Origin: Mycoplana dimorpha
GTDB taxonomy: Bacteria > Pseudomonadota > Alphaproteobacteria > Rhizobiales > Rhizobiaceae
Direction of reading: 5' to 3'
Assembly (NCBI RefSeq): GCF_003046475.1
Contig: NZ_PZZZ01000002.1
Coordinates: forward strand, 1 to 64,000
DNA: 64,000 bases
The first letter of the stretch is position 1, and every line of letters starts with the position of its first letter. The notes beneath the pieces are model-generated. The model saw only the letters and a list, made by a program, of their open reading frames with translations. It did no database searches and was not told the origin of the DNA. Shown piece after piece: positions 17,855-26,902 of this stretch. A program made the position numbers and the translations under genes.

Positions 17855-19336
17855 TTATTCGGCAGGTTCGGCCGCAGCGACAGCCGCAGGCTTGCGTGCG
17901 AGTTCGAGGAGCCTTCGCAGGAGGCGCCGCTCGGTGACGAGGAGGAGCGCGCCATAGACGAAGCCGCCGATCAGCGCTCCTGCGACGACCTGCAGCGCGG
18001 CGTTCGGCACCAGCGCGCCGAAATGGACAAGCAGCAGCCGCACCACCAGCGCCATCACGAGCGCCGTGAACATGGGGCGGCAGGAGAGCAGGAAACCGCG
18101 CCAGAACGGCGTGCCGTCAGCCCGGAAGACGACGTAGGAATAGCCGACGAGCACCAGGCCGTTGACGATGCAGAGCCACACCATCGCCTCGACCAGCGAA
18201 CCCTGGTAGGCGCCGTAGGCCACCGCAACAGTCGTGACCGCCGCCCGCAGGATGGCCCACCAGAAAAGCGTGCCGCCGCGGCCGATGCCCTTCAGATAGG
18301 GGATAAAGGTGCTGCAGGGCGTCAGAATGCCTTTCGACAGGGCCAGCAGTCCCAGTACCGGCCAGGCATAGGCCCACTGATGGCCGAACAAGGTCATCAT
18401 GGCCGGCTCGGCGATGGCCCACAGGCCGAACATCATCGGCGCCAGCAACACGGTCGTCACCTGGGTGCTGAGCATGAGCGCATTCGAGCGCCGCGCGCGG
18501 TCCTGCATCATGCTGCCGAAGGCCGGGAAGAGGACGCCCATGACGGCCGACAGGACGACCTGGTTCGGAATGCTCGAGAACCGGTTCGCCGCGGAATAGG
18601 CGCCGGCATCCGCCAGGCCGAGAAAGCGCGAGATGATCACCATCGGCGACTGGAAGCTGACGAAATTGGCGATCTCGGAACCCATCATGCCGAGGCTGAA
18701 CCGCGTCATCCCGAGTACTTTGCGCATCGAGAATGAAAAGCCGGGCACATACCGTGAGACGGCAAAAAGGCCGGCGATACGGATCAGCGCGGACAGGAAG
18801 ATCTGCGCCACGAGCGCCCAGACCCCGAGCCCGGCGAGCGCCAGCAAGACGGCTGCGAGCGCACCGGCCGATTCGGAGATCATGTTCCAGAACGCGTCCT
18901 TGCTGAACTGCATGCGCCGCGCCAGCAGCGCATAGGCGACGTCGCCACCGAGCTGCAGCGGCACCAGCAGGCTCAGGATGCGCACCAGATAGGCCGCGTC
19001 GGAGGCCCCGAGCAGCGTTGCGACCGGCTCCGCCCACACGAAAAGCCCGAGCGCCATCAGACAGGAGATCGCCAGATTCGCCCAGAAGACGGAGTGGATC
19101 GTCTGCATGTCCTCGTCGCGCTGGACGATCAATGCCGATGCCAGACCAGCCCCCGCGATCATGGCCATGAACTGCACGATCGTAAGCGCGACGGCGACCG
19201 CGCCGAACTCCTCCGGCGACAGGATTCTCGCCAGAATCGGCACCGTGACAAACTTCAGCCCGAATGTGCTTGTCTTGGATAGCACGCTCCATCCCACGTT
19301 GCGCGTGACCGATTTGGCATTGACGACGGTGGGCAT
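17855..19336 (-). CDS. exoT: Succinoglycan repeat-unit flippase ExoT (Wzx-type)
   Basis: A 493-aa polysaccharide flippase of the MOP superfamily, with about a dozen hydrophobic segments. The N-terminus NVGWSVLSKTSTFGLKFVTV and the ILARILSPEEFGAVAVA block are typical of ExoT/WzxC proteins. It is expected to move the finished lipid-linked octasaccharide across the inner membrane for polymerisation by ExoQ. ATG 19336 is divergent from exoW; the 123-bp gap must hold both promoters. Confidence 0.92.
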   Translation of the reverse strand: MPTVVNAKSVTRNVGWSVLSKTSTFGLKFVTVPILARILSPEEFGAVAVALTIVQFMAMIAGAGLASALIVQRDEDMQTIHSVFWANLAISCLMALGLFVWAEPVATLLGASDAAYLVRILSLLVPLQLGGDVAYALLARRMQFSKDAFWNMISESAGALAAVLLALAGLGVWALVAQIFLSALIRIAGLFAVSRYVPGFSFSMRKVLGMTRFSLGMMGSEIANFVSFQSPMVIISRFLGLADAGAYSAANRFSSIPNQVVLSAVMGVLFPAFGSMMQDRARRSNALMLSTQVTTVLLAPMMFGLWAIAEPAMMTLFGHQWAYAWPVLGLLALSKGILTPCSTFIPYLKGIGRGGTLFWWAILRAAVTTVAVAYGAYQGSLVEAMVWLCIVNGLVLVGYSYVVFRADGTPFWRGFLLSCRPMFTALVMALVVRLLLVHFGALVPNAALQVVAGALIGGFVYGALLLVTERRLLRRLLELARKPAAVAAAEPAE

Positions 19337-19459
19337 GGCAGCATCCTGAGCAAGCTGAAGAGAGCGAAAACCGCTTGAGGATCAACGCTGTAGGTAAGGC
19401 CTAACCCGATGGGAAAAGACCAGGCACACCTCTTTTAGGAAGACCGCAAGGGCGAAAAG

Positions 19460-20419
19460 ATGGCGAAGCTGACTGTTGCAATCCCATTCTACCAGAAGGA
19501 ACCAGGCATCCTGAGGCGGGCGCTCGCCTCCGTGTTCGCCCAATCCTTCGCAGACTTCGACGTCATCGTGGTCGACGACCAGTCGCCCTTTCCGATCGAT
19601 GAGGAACTGGCGCCGCTTGCGCCCGAGCAGCGCGCCCGCATCACCGTCATCCGGCAGGACAATGCCGGTCCCGGAGGGGCGCGCAACACGGCGCTCGACA
19701 ATACCCCGCCCGGTACGGAGTTCGTCGCCTTCCTCGATTCCGACGACGTCTGGGCCCCTGATCATCTGCGCAACGCCTATGATGCCATGACCCGTTTCGG
19801 GGCGGATTGCTACTGGGCGTCGATCACCGGCGGCGAGGCATTCTATTATCATTTCGGCGTCGCCGATCTCGAAAAGACCGAGCGGGTCGAGCGCCTGCAG
19901 GACGAGCCGCTCTTGGTCGAGATCCCGGAGCTTTCCAGCGTCATGCTGAAGAACTGGAGCTTCCTCCACCTCTCCTGCATGGTGATCGGCCGAAGCCTGT
20001 TCGAGACGGTCCGCTTCGATCCAAAGCTGCGGCTTGCCGCCGAGGACGTGCTGTTCTTTTGCGACTGTGTGCTCGCGGCAAAGCGTGTCGTTCTGTGCGA
20101 TGCGCCGGGTGCCGTGCGCGGCGAGGGGATCAACATCTTCCACGGGATTGACAACGATTCCCCGCAGTTCCTGAAACAGCAGTTCAATACCTGGGTGGCA
20201 CTCGACACGCTTGAGGGCCGGTTTGCGCGCCGTTCGGCCGAAGCGGCCTCCATCCGCTCCTACAAGAGCACGGCGCGACGCCAGGCGCTCTGGAGCCAGG
20301 CCCGGCTCGTCAAGCGCCGCAAGCTGCCGCAGGTGGAGCTGCTCGCCAAATGGGTCTGGCGCGATCCCGCGCTGTTGCGCAGCGCCTTCGAGCTCGCCGC
20401 TGGCAAGTTCTCGCGCTGA
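19460..20419 (+). CDS. exoW: Succinoglycan glucosyltransferase ExoW (GT family 2)
   Basis: A 319-aa family 2 transferase. LTVAIPFYQKEPGILRRAL, VVDDQSPFPI and FLDSDDVW (about residues 92-99) are in order, and the SFLHLSCMVIGRSLFE segment in the middle recalls ExoW. In Sinorhizobium ExoW acts late, adding the seventh sugar (and probably the eighth). ATG 19460 follows AAGGGCGAAAAG. It is 45 nt upstream of exoV on the same strand. Confidence 0.92.
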   Translation: MAKLTVAIPFYQKEPGILRRALASVFAQSFADFDVIVVDDQSPFPIDEELAPLAPEQRARITVIRQDNAGPGGARNTALDNTPPGTEFVAFLDSDDVWAPDHLRNAYDAMTRFGADCYWASITGGEAFYYHFGVADLEKTERVERLQDEPLLVEIPELSSVMLKNWSFLHLSCMVIGRSLFETVRFDPKLRLAAEDVLFFCDCVLAAKRVVLCDAPGAVRGEGINIFHGIDNDSPQFLKQQFNTWVALDTLEGRFARRSAEAASIRSYKSTARRQALWSQARLVKRRKLPQVELLAKWVWRDPALLRSAFELAAGKFSR

Positions 20420-20464
20420 CTGCCGCCACCTTACAGACAGACCCATCGCGACAAGGAGACCTGC

Positions 20465-21403
20465 ATGAGGCCCTATTACTGGGAATCGCACCATGGCAAT
20501 TTCGGCGACGACCTGAACCTCTGGCTCTGGGACTTCCTGTTGCCGGGGTTCCGCGGGGTTCACCCGGATGTCCTGCTCGTCGGGGTCGGCACCGTGCTGA
20601 ACCGCGCGCTGCTGCCGGAAGGCGGGCGCAAACTGGTGCTGGGGAGCGGCTTCGGCTACGGGTCGCTGCCGGACATGGGCGATCGGGGCGAGTGGGATAT
20701 TCGTTGCGTGCGCGGCCCGCTCACCGCGCGCAAGATCGGGGTCGATGAAAGCCTCGGTATCATCGACCCCGCCGTGATGGTGGCCGAGATGCCCGAGTTC
20801 CGGCATCTGGCGAAGGCGCACCGCATGAGTTTCGTGCCGCATTGGGAGTCGGCCATCGCCGGGCTTTGGCCGGAGGTCTGCGCCACGGTCGGCGTCAACT
20901 TCATCGATCCGCGCGGCGATGCGAAGGAGGTGATCGCCGAGATCGCCCGATCGGAGCTGGTCATCGCCGAGTCCATGCACGGCGCGATCCTGGCCGACGC
21001 CTTCCGGGTTCCCTGGATCGCGGTGACCACTTCGCGCAACATCAACAGTTTCAAGTGGAACGACTGGGCGAGCACGGTGGGCGTGAACTATCGGCCGCGC
21101 CAGGTCCCTGTGTCCAGCCGGGCCGAGGCGATCATCAAGGGCACGCGCTTCTGGGGCGTCGGCTTCGAGTCGCGGTCGCCAGCCGAGGCGCCGGCGGAGC
21201 GGTCTGACGGCGAGCTGATAGTGCGGACGCCGGCTCGGACATCGCTGCGCTCGGCTGCCAAGCAGATGCTTGCCGCGCCCTCGGCGCTGGCACTGTGGCA
21301 GGCAAGCCGGGCCGAGCCGCAACTGAGCGCCGATGCGGTGCTCGCCGAGCGCAAGGATCGCTTCCTTGCCGTTCTGGACGGGGTGCGGCGCGATTATCTT
21401 TGA
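20465..21403 (+). CDS. exoV: Succinoglycan pyruvyl (ketal) transferase ExoV
   Basis: A 312-aa polysaccharide pyruvyl transferase that adds the 4,6-pyruvate ketal to the terminal glucose. Family marks are YYWESHHGNFGDDLN at the N-terminus (N-F-G-D-D), VGVGTVLN, VRGPLTARKIG and AESMHGAILADAFRVPW with the conserved SMHG. AAGGAGA precedes ATG 20465 by about 7 nt. Forms a two-gene unit with exoW. Confidence 0.94.
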   Translation: MRPYYWESHHGNFGDDLNLWLWDFLLPGFRGVHPDVLLVGVGTVLNRALLPEGGRKLVLGSGFGYGSLPDMGDRGEWDIRCVRGPLTARKIGVDESLGIIDPAVMVAEMPEFRHLAKAHRMSFVPHWESAIAGLWPEVCATVGVNFIDPRGDAKEVIAEIARSELVIAESMHGAILADAFRVPWIAVTTSRNINSFKWNDWASTVGVNYRPRQVPVSSRAEAIIKGTRFWGVGFESRSPAEAPAERSDGELIVRTPARTSLRSAAKQMLAAPSALALWQASRAEPQLSADAVLAERKDRFLAVLDGVRRDYL

Positions 21404-21432
21404 CGCCTCACCGCCATGTCGATCGTGGCTTC

Positions 21433-22425
21433 CTATCCGGAGCGGGAGGGGGCGGCGAGCAGGTAGCGGACCGCGCCGGTCTCCGGCGCCGCAGGCACGG
21501 AGCGACGGAAGCGCGCCGTCTTGTCGGTGAATATGCCGCCGGCGATCGCCGGAAATGCCGCCGGATTGGTCGCCACATAGGCCAGTGCGCGCCGGAACCC
21601 GCCCTGCTGCTTCAGATCAAGAAAGTGCCGCAGCTCGTAGCGCGCCCGGATATGGCGCTCGTGGCGGCTGATCAGCGACCGCGCCCGCGGCGACAGGCCG
21701 GATTGCGACAGCATTGCGCGATCGGCCTCGTAAAGACGCTTCAGGTCGTCGGTCCGGTGGCTGCCGCTCAGCGAATCTCCGCGCACGACGGCGCCGTAGC
21801 CGCAGCTATGGATAACCTTGTAGCGTGCGCCCTGCGCAAGGGCGCGGGCATAGAGGTCGTAGTCTTCGCCAAGCCGCAGCTGTTCCTGGTAGCGAAGGGC
21901 GTGCCTGTCCAGGAATTCGCGGCGCATCAGCGGTTTCAGAAAGCCGATTTCGCCCCTGCGGACGCCGCGCCGGGAGATGTTGCCGGCAACGAAGCCCGCC
22001 AGGGTGAGGGAATATGGCCGCGGCTCGAGATCGGCGATTTCGAGGGCGCGTGAGGCGCTGGATTGATCGACGAAGGCGATGTTGTCGGCGATGAAGTCCC
22101 AGTCGTCTTCTGCGAGCAGGCGCGAAAACCGTCCCGGCAGCAGGAAATCGTCGGCGTCGAGCACGGCAAGGATCGGCGCTCGGGAAACACGGATCGCATG
22201 GTTGCGGGCGGCGGAAGGGCCGCGGTTCTGGTCGAAGCGGTGGACCTGCAGCCGCCCGCTCGAATCCGCGGCGGCAAGCGCGGCAGCGCCGGTGTCGTCG
22301 GTCGACCCGTCGTCGATCACCACAACTTCGCTGGTTTCCCGCTCGCCGAGCGCCGACGACACGGCGCGTCCGATGGTCAGGGCAGCGTTTTTTGCAGCGA
22401 TGATGACGCATATTCCATTGTTCAT
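21433..22425 (-). CDS. exoU: Succinoglycan glucosyltransferase ExoU (GT family 2)
   Basis: A 330-aa family 2 transferase. ICVIIAAKNAALTIGRAV, VVVIDDGSTDDT, GPSAARNHAI and VLDADDFLLPGR (about residues 78-89) are the conserved blocks. ExoU adds the sixth sugar. Two starts are possible: ATG 22458 (MDAHATEA...) and ATG 22425, which has GGAGG 11 nt upstream and fits the family N-terminus; the latter is used. It is convergent with exoV and lies 180 bp downstream of exoX. Confidence 0.9.
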   Translation of the reverse strand: MNNGICVIIAAKNAALTIGRAVSSALGERETSEVVVIDDGSTDDTGAAALAAADSSGRLQVHRFDQNRGPSAARNHAIRVSRAPILAVLDADDFLLPGRFSRLLAEDDWDFIADNIAFVDQSSASRALEIADLEPRPYSLTLAGFVAGNISRRGVRRGEIGFLKPLMRREFLDRHALRYQEQLRLGEDYDLYARALAQGARYKVIHSCGYGAVVRGDSLSGSHRTDDLKRLYEADRAMLSQSGLSPRARSLISRHERHIRARYELRHFLDLKQQGGFRRALAYVATNPAAFPAIAGGIFTDKTARFRRSVPAAPETGAVRYLLAAPSRSG

Positions 22426-22606
22426 CGTCCCGGGGGCCTCCGTTGCGTGTGCGTCCATCCAGACGCATGTCCTTTGGCGTGCCGGCGCCTGGGCGCGTCA
22501 CGGCACGGCGGCAACATGGGGGACGATCGTGTCGCCATCGCGACCAAAGCTCGTCTGCGCACAGGCCGACGTGCTTGGACGGACCATGTCGTGGAGCGGC
22601 GGCAGG

Positions 22607-22885
22607 CTAGAGGTTGGGCTGCCCGGGCTCTTTCAGCCGGGATATGCGGAGGGATGCGGCAGAATTCTCCGCGGCGGTTCGGGCGGTTCCTTCGACCCTG
22701 CGTCGCCTCTGGACTTCCTTCCAGACCAGGAAGACCACCCCTGCAAAATAGCCGATTTGCAGCAGAATGGCGCACACAAGCGTCTTGACGAGCGTTTCCG
22801 CCGGCGAACCCGTCAGGCCGTAGGTTGCGGCTGCGAAGACCAGCAAGGCGCCGATCATGCTCACGAATACGCGCGGACCATACAT
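22607..22885 (-). CDS. exoX: Exopolysaccharide production repressor ExoX / SyrA family
   Basis: A 92-aa protein with an N-terminal transmembrane pair: PRVFVSMIGALLVFAAATYGL (about residues 4-24) and LVCAILLQIGYFAGVVFLVW (about 36-55), then a basic, charged tail. The pattern YGPRVFVSMIGALLVF ... ICA.LLQ.GYF is the SyrA/ExoX family. In Sinorhizobium ExoX is a membrane protein that lowers exopolysaccharide by acting on ExoY after translation; the balance exoX:exoY sets output. Its position directly upstream of, and divergent from, exoY is conserved here. Confidence 0.85.
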   Translation of the reverse strand: MYGPRVFVSMIGALLVFAAATYGLTGSPAETLVKTLVCAILLQIGYFAGVVFLVWKEVQRRRRVEGTARTAAENSAASLRISRLKEPGQPNL

Positions 22886-23605
22886 CGGTTAGCCTGCAAT
22901 CGTCTGCTGAGTGAAAAACATCATTTCGAGGTGAGCTCCTCCGGGGCGCCCCGGCTTTGTGCCGAGTATACCGACCGCATCGCGCCGGTTCAATCGCCGG
23001 CTGTTTTCATCGCAGGACCCGCCGGGTGCAATTCAACATACCGTTATCGCAGGAAAAATGCGGCGAATCGCCGACGCGACGGGCCCCCTCATTGCCGCAT
23101 TCGTGCCGCAATGCAGCAATGGCGAGAGCCGGGAGATGGCCGGATACAGCCTGTGGTAGGCGCAGCCACCCCGACCCGATAACGTTTTATTACAGGCTCC
23201 TGCGCTGTTGGCTCCCTTCGATTTGCACGTTCAGGAAATGTTGCGGCGCATCATTTCGCGATAGGGCAAATTTAAACCACGGAAAAATCTGGAGTTCGAT
23301 AGACCACGCAGGCCGCTTTATAGCTTGGACCAGTTTAGAGCGCCAGTTTTGCTCGTTTTTCGGCTATATGCGGGAATATCGGATAATAGTAGTAACTTTC
23401 AGTGGCCACTTCGTTCCTGGAACTACTAGAGATTACACCGCTGCAGGGCGCTATTCATATATAAGCGCCTTCTGAAACGATGCGGGCCCGCCGGCAGCTC
23501 GCAAAAATATCCTTTTGAAAACAAATTATGACCATACGCGACGGTTTGGATAGCGCCGCCCCAAGTGGGCTGGACCAATTCCAAACGGGTAACGGAGCCA
23601 ATTCT
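22886..23605. promoter_or_regulatory. Long AT-richer exoX-exoY divergent promoter region
   Basis: About 720 bp without a gene between divergent exoX and exoY. From about 23190 to 23540 it is clearly AT-richer than the surrounding exo genes. exoY and exoX promoters must both lie here. I saw no perfect long inverted repeat. In Sinorhizobium the corresponding region is the main point of transcriptional control of exopolysaccharide, so its length here is expected. Confidence 0.55.
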
Positions 23606-24283
23606 ATGAAATCCGCGACACAATCGGCCGGCACAACTTTACCGAGCGCCGCTGGCCCCGCAGTCCCGCCGCTCGGCGGCGTTTCAAAGCGCGGGTGCGA
23701 CATCGTGGCAGCAGTGCTGGCCCTTGCTTTCCTGGCCCCGGTCTTTCTGCTGATCGCGGCGCTGGTCAAGGCTTCCGACGGAGGCAGCGTCTTCTATGGG
23801 CACCGCCGCGTCGGCCACAACGGAAGAAGCTTCCGCTGCCTGAAGTTCAGGACCATGAGGGTGGATGCCGACCGTGTTCTCCAGGATTATCTGCGGGCCA
23901 ATCCGCGAGCGTACGAGGAGTGGCGCAGCACGCGCAAGCTGAAGGACGACCCCAGGGTCACTGCTGTCGGCGCGGTGCTGCGCAAGCTGAGCCTCGACGA
24001 ACTGCCGCAGCTTATCAACATCCTGCGCGGCGAGATGAGCGTCGTCGGTCCCCGCCCGGTGGTCGAGGACGAACTGGACCTATACGGGGGCGCTGCGGCC
24101 TACTACCTGCGTACCCGGCCGGGGCTGACCGGCCTGTGGCAGGTCAGCGGCCGCAACGACGTCTCCTACGCCACGCGCATCGCATTCGACACGCAGTATG
24201 TCCGCACATGGTCGCTCGCAAGGGATCTGGCCATCGTCTGCCGGACCATCCCCGCGGTCTGCCTGTCACGCGGCAGCTACTGA
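23606..24283 (+). CDS. exoY: Undecaprenyl-phosphate galactose phosphotransferase ExoY
   Basis: A 225-aa initiating transferase that puts galactose-1-phosphate onto undecaprenyl phosphate, the first step of succinoglycan. One N-terminal membrane helix (about residues 33-55) is followed by the catalytic domain: CLKFRTMRVDADR, KLKDDPRVTAVG, LRKLSLDELPQLINILRGEM and VGPRPVV, then RPGLTGLWQVSGRN. The start MKSATQSA matches the family; GGAG lies 8 nt ahead. The frame opens 26 codons earlier, which I judge non-coding. It heads exoY-F-Q-Z. Confidence 0.94.
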   Translation: MKSATQSAGTTLPSAAGPAVPPLGGVSKRGCDIVAAVLALAFLAPVFLLIAALVKASDGGSVFYGHRRVGHNGRSFRCLKFRTMRVDADRVLQDYLRANPRAYEEWRSTRKLKDDPRVTAVGAVLRKLSLDELPQLINILRGEMSVVGPRPVVEDELDLYGGAAAYYLRTRPGLTGLWQVSGRNDVSYATRIAFDTQYVRTWSLARDLAIVCRTIPAVCLSRGSY

Positions 24284-24354
24284 TCGAATCTGCACCGCTG
24301 GCCGTCGGCTCGCTCCGCAGGGAGCGGGCTCTTGCCTAGATAACGGAACCATCC

Positions 24355-25611
24355 ATGAGAACAGTTGAAAAGCCGGCACTGTCCCGCCTTCGCACCGCCG
24401 CCGCGGGACTCGCCTTCGCCTTTGCGCTCGCCCTTGCAGGACAGGCGGCCGCCGAGGAATACCGCCTCGATGTGCTCGACAAGCTCCGCGTCCGGGTCGT
24501 CGAGTGGCAGACGGCGGAGGGAGCCGTGCGCGACTGGTCCGCGATCAGCGGCGATTACGCCGTCGGTGCGTCCGGCGCCATCTCGTTGCCGCTCGTCGGC
24601 GAATTGCCGGTGTCCGGCCGGACTACTGCCGAGGTGGCCGACGAAATCGCACAGCGCATGCAGAAGCTGTTTGCGCTGCGCGACCTGCCATCCGCCTCCG
24701 TCGAGCTGGCCCAGTACCGGCCGATCTATGTCGCCGGCGAGGTGCAGAAGCCAGGCGAATATCCTTTCGCGCCCTCGATGACGGTCCTCAAGGCCGTCAG
24801 CCTCGGTGGCGGCCTGAAGCGCGGCGATGCCGGCCAGCGTTTCGCGCGGGATTTCATCCGCGCGGACGGCGATGCCTCGGTGCTGGTTGCCGAGCGCAAC
24901 CGCCTGCTCGTCCGGCGCGCCAGGCTGCAGGCCGAACTGGCGGACAAGGACAGCATCGCCCCGCCGGCGGAGCTGAAGGATGCCCCTGACCTGGCGGCTC
25001 TGATTGAAAGCGAAACGGCGCTGATGGTCTCGCGCGACCGGCGGCAGAAGGTGCAACTGGCTGCCCTGGCAGACCTCAAGACACTGCTGCAGACCGAGAT
25101 CGCCTCCCTGAACAAAAAGGCCGAAACGCAGGCCCGCCAACTGTCGCTGGTGGAGGAGGACCTGCAGAAGGTCGACAGTCTCGCGGAGAAAGGCCTGACC
25201 GTGAGCTCCCGCAAGCTCTCCCTCGAGCAGCGGGTCGCCGACGTGCAGGCCTCGCTGCTCGACATCGACACCGCCGCACTCAAGGCCAAGCAGGACTTTA
25301 GCAAGGCCACCCAGGACGAGACCAACCTGAAGAACGACTGGGACGCGGCACTGGCCCAGGAGATGCAGAACACCGAGCGCGAGCTCGAGGCCGTGACCTT
25401 GAAGCTTGCGACCAACCAGCGGCTGATGTCGGAAGCGCTGGCGCAGTCGGCCGAGGCCGCCGCCATGAAGGAGAACGCCACCGAGGCGGAGATTGCGTTT
25501 GTGATCGTCCGCGAGAAGGACGGCCGCGCCACCGAAATCCCGGCGACGGAGACGACGCAGGTTCTGCCAGGCGACGTGATCAAGGTGCAGTACAACGTCG
25601 CCATGCGATGA
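24355..25611 (+). CDS. exoF: Polysaccharide export protein ExoF
   Basis: A 418-aa exported protein with a signal peptide (AGLAFAFALALAGQAAAEEY, cleavage near residue 33). The Poly_export domain follows (YRLDVLDKLRVRVVEW, then YAVGASGAISLPLVGELPVSG) and a SLBB-type segment (PIYVAGEVQKPGEYPF near 123-138). A long coiled coil (about 180-370) leads to a short C-terminal beta unit. It partners ExoP in secretion. The gap to exoY is 71 nt. Confidence 0.92.
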   Translation: MRTVEKPALSRLRTAAAGLAFAFALALAGQAAAEEYRLDVLDKLRVRVVEWQTAEGAVRDWSAISGDYAVGASGAISLPLVGELPVSGRTTAEVADEIAQRMQKLFALRDLPSASVELAQYRPIYVAGEVQKPGEYPFAPSMTVLKAVSLGGGLKRGDAGQRFARDFIRADGDASVLVAERNRLLVRRARLQAELADKDSIAPPAELKDAPDLAALIESETALMVSRDRRQKVQLAALADLKTLLQTEIASLNKKAETQARQLSLVEEDLQKVDSLAEKGLTVSSRKLSLEQRVADVQASLLDIDTAALKAKQDFSKATQDETNLKNDWDAALAQEMQNTERELEAVTLKLATNQRLMSEALAQSAEAAAMKENATEAEIAFVIVREKDGRATEIPATETTQVLPGDVIKVQYNVAMR

Positions 25612-25618
25612 GGATGCA

Positions 25619-26902
25619 ATGAGGATCGCCAAGCCAAGTCTGGTGACGCCCGGAGCGAACGGCATGTACGGCGTTGCCGCCGTGGCTGCCTCGCTGTTCG
25701 TCTTCGCCTACTCGTCGCGGTTCGGCCAGGTGTCGATCCTTGCCTATTACGGGCTGTGGCTGCCGCTCGTGCTGGTCGACTATCGCCGCGTGCTCGGCAA
25801 CTACACGCGCTATCTGTGGATCTTCGCCTTTGCGATCTTCGCCTGCCTGACGATGTTCTGGTCGGCGGCGCCCTCGCAGACGCTACGCACCGGAATCCAG
25901 TACCTCTCGCATGTGGTCTGTGCGCTGATTGCGATGCGCACCATCGACAGCCGCACGCTGGCGCGCGGCGTGCTCATCGGCGCCGGCCTCGTCCTTGCCT
26001 ATTCCTTCGCCTTCGGCGTCTACCACGCCGATCCGCTCGACGGCACCGTCAGCTTCGTCGGCGCCTTTTCCTCGAAAAACCAGCTCGGCTTCTACGCCTC
26101 GCTCGGCGTCTATTTCGCGGTGGCCGCCATCCTCTTTCTCGGCGAGCGTCGCCTGTGGCTGGCGGTCGGCGCCGCCGTCGGCCTGCTCTCGGCCTATGCG
26201 CTCGTTCAGTCGCAGTCGGCGACCTCCGTCCTCACGACGGCTGCGATCGCCGGCTGCGCGTTCGGGCTTGCTATGCTGACGCGGCTTTCGCCGCAGCACC
26301 GGAAGGCGCTGTTCGTCGCCGGCTCGGTGGCTCTCGTCGTTGGCGGGGCCGCCTTCATATCCGCAGGCGGCTACGAAATGGTGCTCGGCGCCTTCGGCAA
26401 GGACGCGACGCTGACCGGCCGCACCTATCTCTGGCAGCAAGGCATCGAGGCCGCCGCCGCTACCCCATGGGTGGGGGTCGGATACCAGGCCTATTGGGTC
26501 CAGGGCTTCTCCGAAGCCGAGCGCCTATGGGAGGAATTCTATATCGGCACCCGCTCCGGGTTCCATTTCCACAACACCTTCATAGAGGCCGTGGTCGAAA
26601 CCGGAGGGATCGGGCTGGCGCTGCTGTGCATGGTCGTCGTCGTCACGGTGGCCGGGCACCTCCGCCGCTTCCTCTCGGCCGACGGCGATCGCGAGGCAGC
26701 CGTGCTGCTTGGCGCGGGCCTGCTGCTGGCGATGCGCGCCTTCGTCGAGATCGACATCATGAACCCCTATCACGTCGGCTCCTTTCTCCTTTACTTCGCC
26801 GCCGGCAAGCTGACGCTTCCCGCTCGACGGAGTGGGCCGGTTTCGGTGCGATGGCCCGCGCCGAGGCTTGCGGCCGCCACGCTCGCCCGGACCTGGCGAT
26901 GA
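25619..26902 (+). CDS. exoQ: Succinoglycan polymerase ExoQ (O-antigen ligase/polymerase family)
   Basis: A 427-aa polytopic membrane protein with around eleven hydrophobic segments. The Wzy_C type periplasmic loop is visible: FSSKNQLGFYASLGVYF and the later GRTYLWQQGIEAAAATPWVGVGYQAYW, then FHFHNTFIEAVVETGG. It is expected to join flipped octasaccharides into high-molecular-weight polymer. ATG 25619 is 7 nt after the exoF stop, and its stop overlaps the exoZ start as ATGA. Confidence 0.92.
   Translation: MRIAKPSLVTPGANGMYGVAAVAASLFVFAYSSRFGQVSILAYYGLWLPLVLVDYRRVLGNYTRYLWIFAFAIFACLTMFWSAAPSQTLRTGIQYLSHVVCALIAMRTIDSRTLARGVLIGAGLVLAYSFAFGVYHADPLDGTVSFVGAFSSKNQLGFYASLGVYFAVAAILFLGERRLWLAVGAAVGLLSAYALVQSQSATSVLTTAAIAGCAFGLAMLTRLSPQHRKALFVAGSVALVVGGAAFISAGGYEMVLGAFGKDATLTGRTYLWQQGIEAAAATPWVGVGYQAYWVQGFSEAERLWEEFYIGTRSGFHFHNTFIEAVVETGGIGLALLCMVVVVTVAGHLRRFLSADGDREAAVLLGAGLLLAMRAFVEIDIMNPYHVGSFLLYFAAGKLTLPARRSGPVSVRWPAPRLAAATLARTWR

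Noticed and set aside
19382-21322. 646-codon minus-strand open frame
   Set aside because: Antisense to exoW and exoV, whose protein families are clear. Its sequence is rich in Arg/Gly/His/Asp as expected of a shadow.
25756-26898. Extended N-terminus of exoZ across exoQ
   Set aside because: The upstream part is out of frame with ExoQ and Arg-rich; the ExoZ family start is at 26899.
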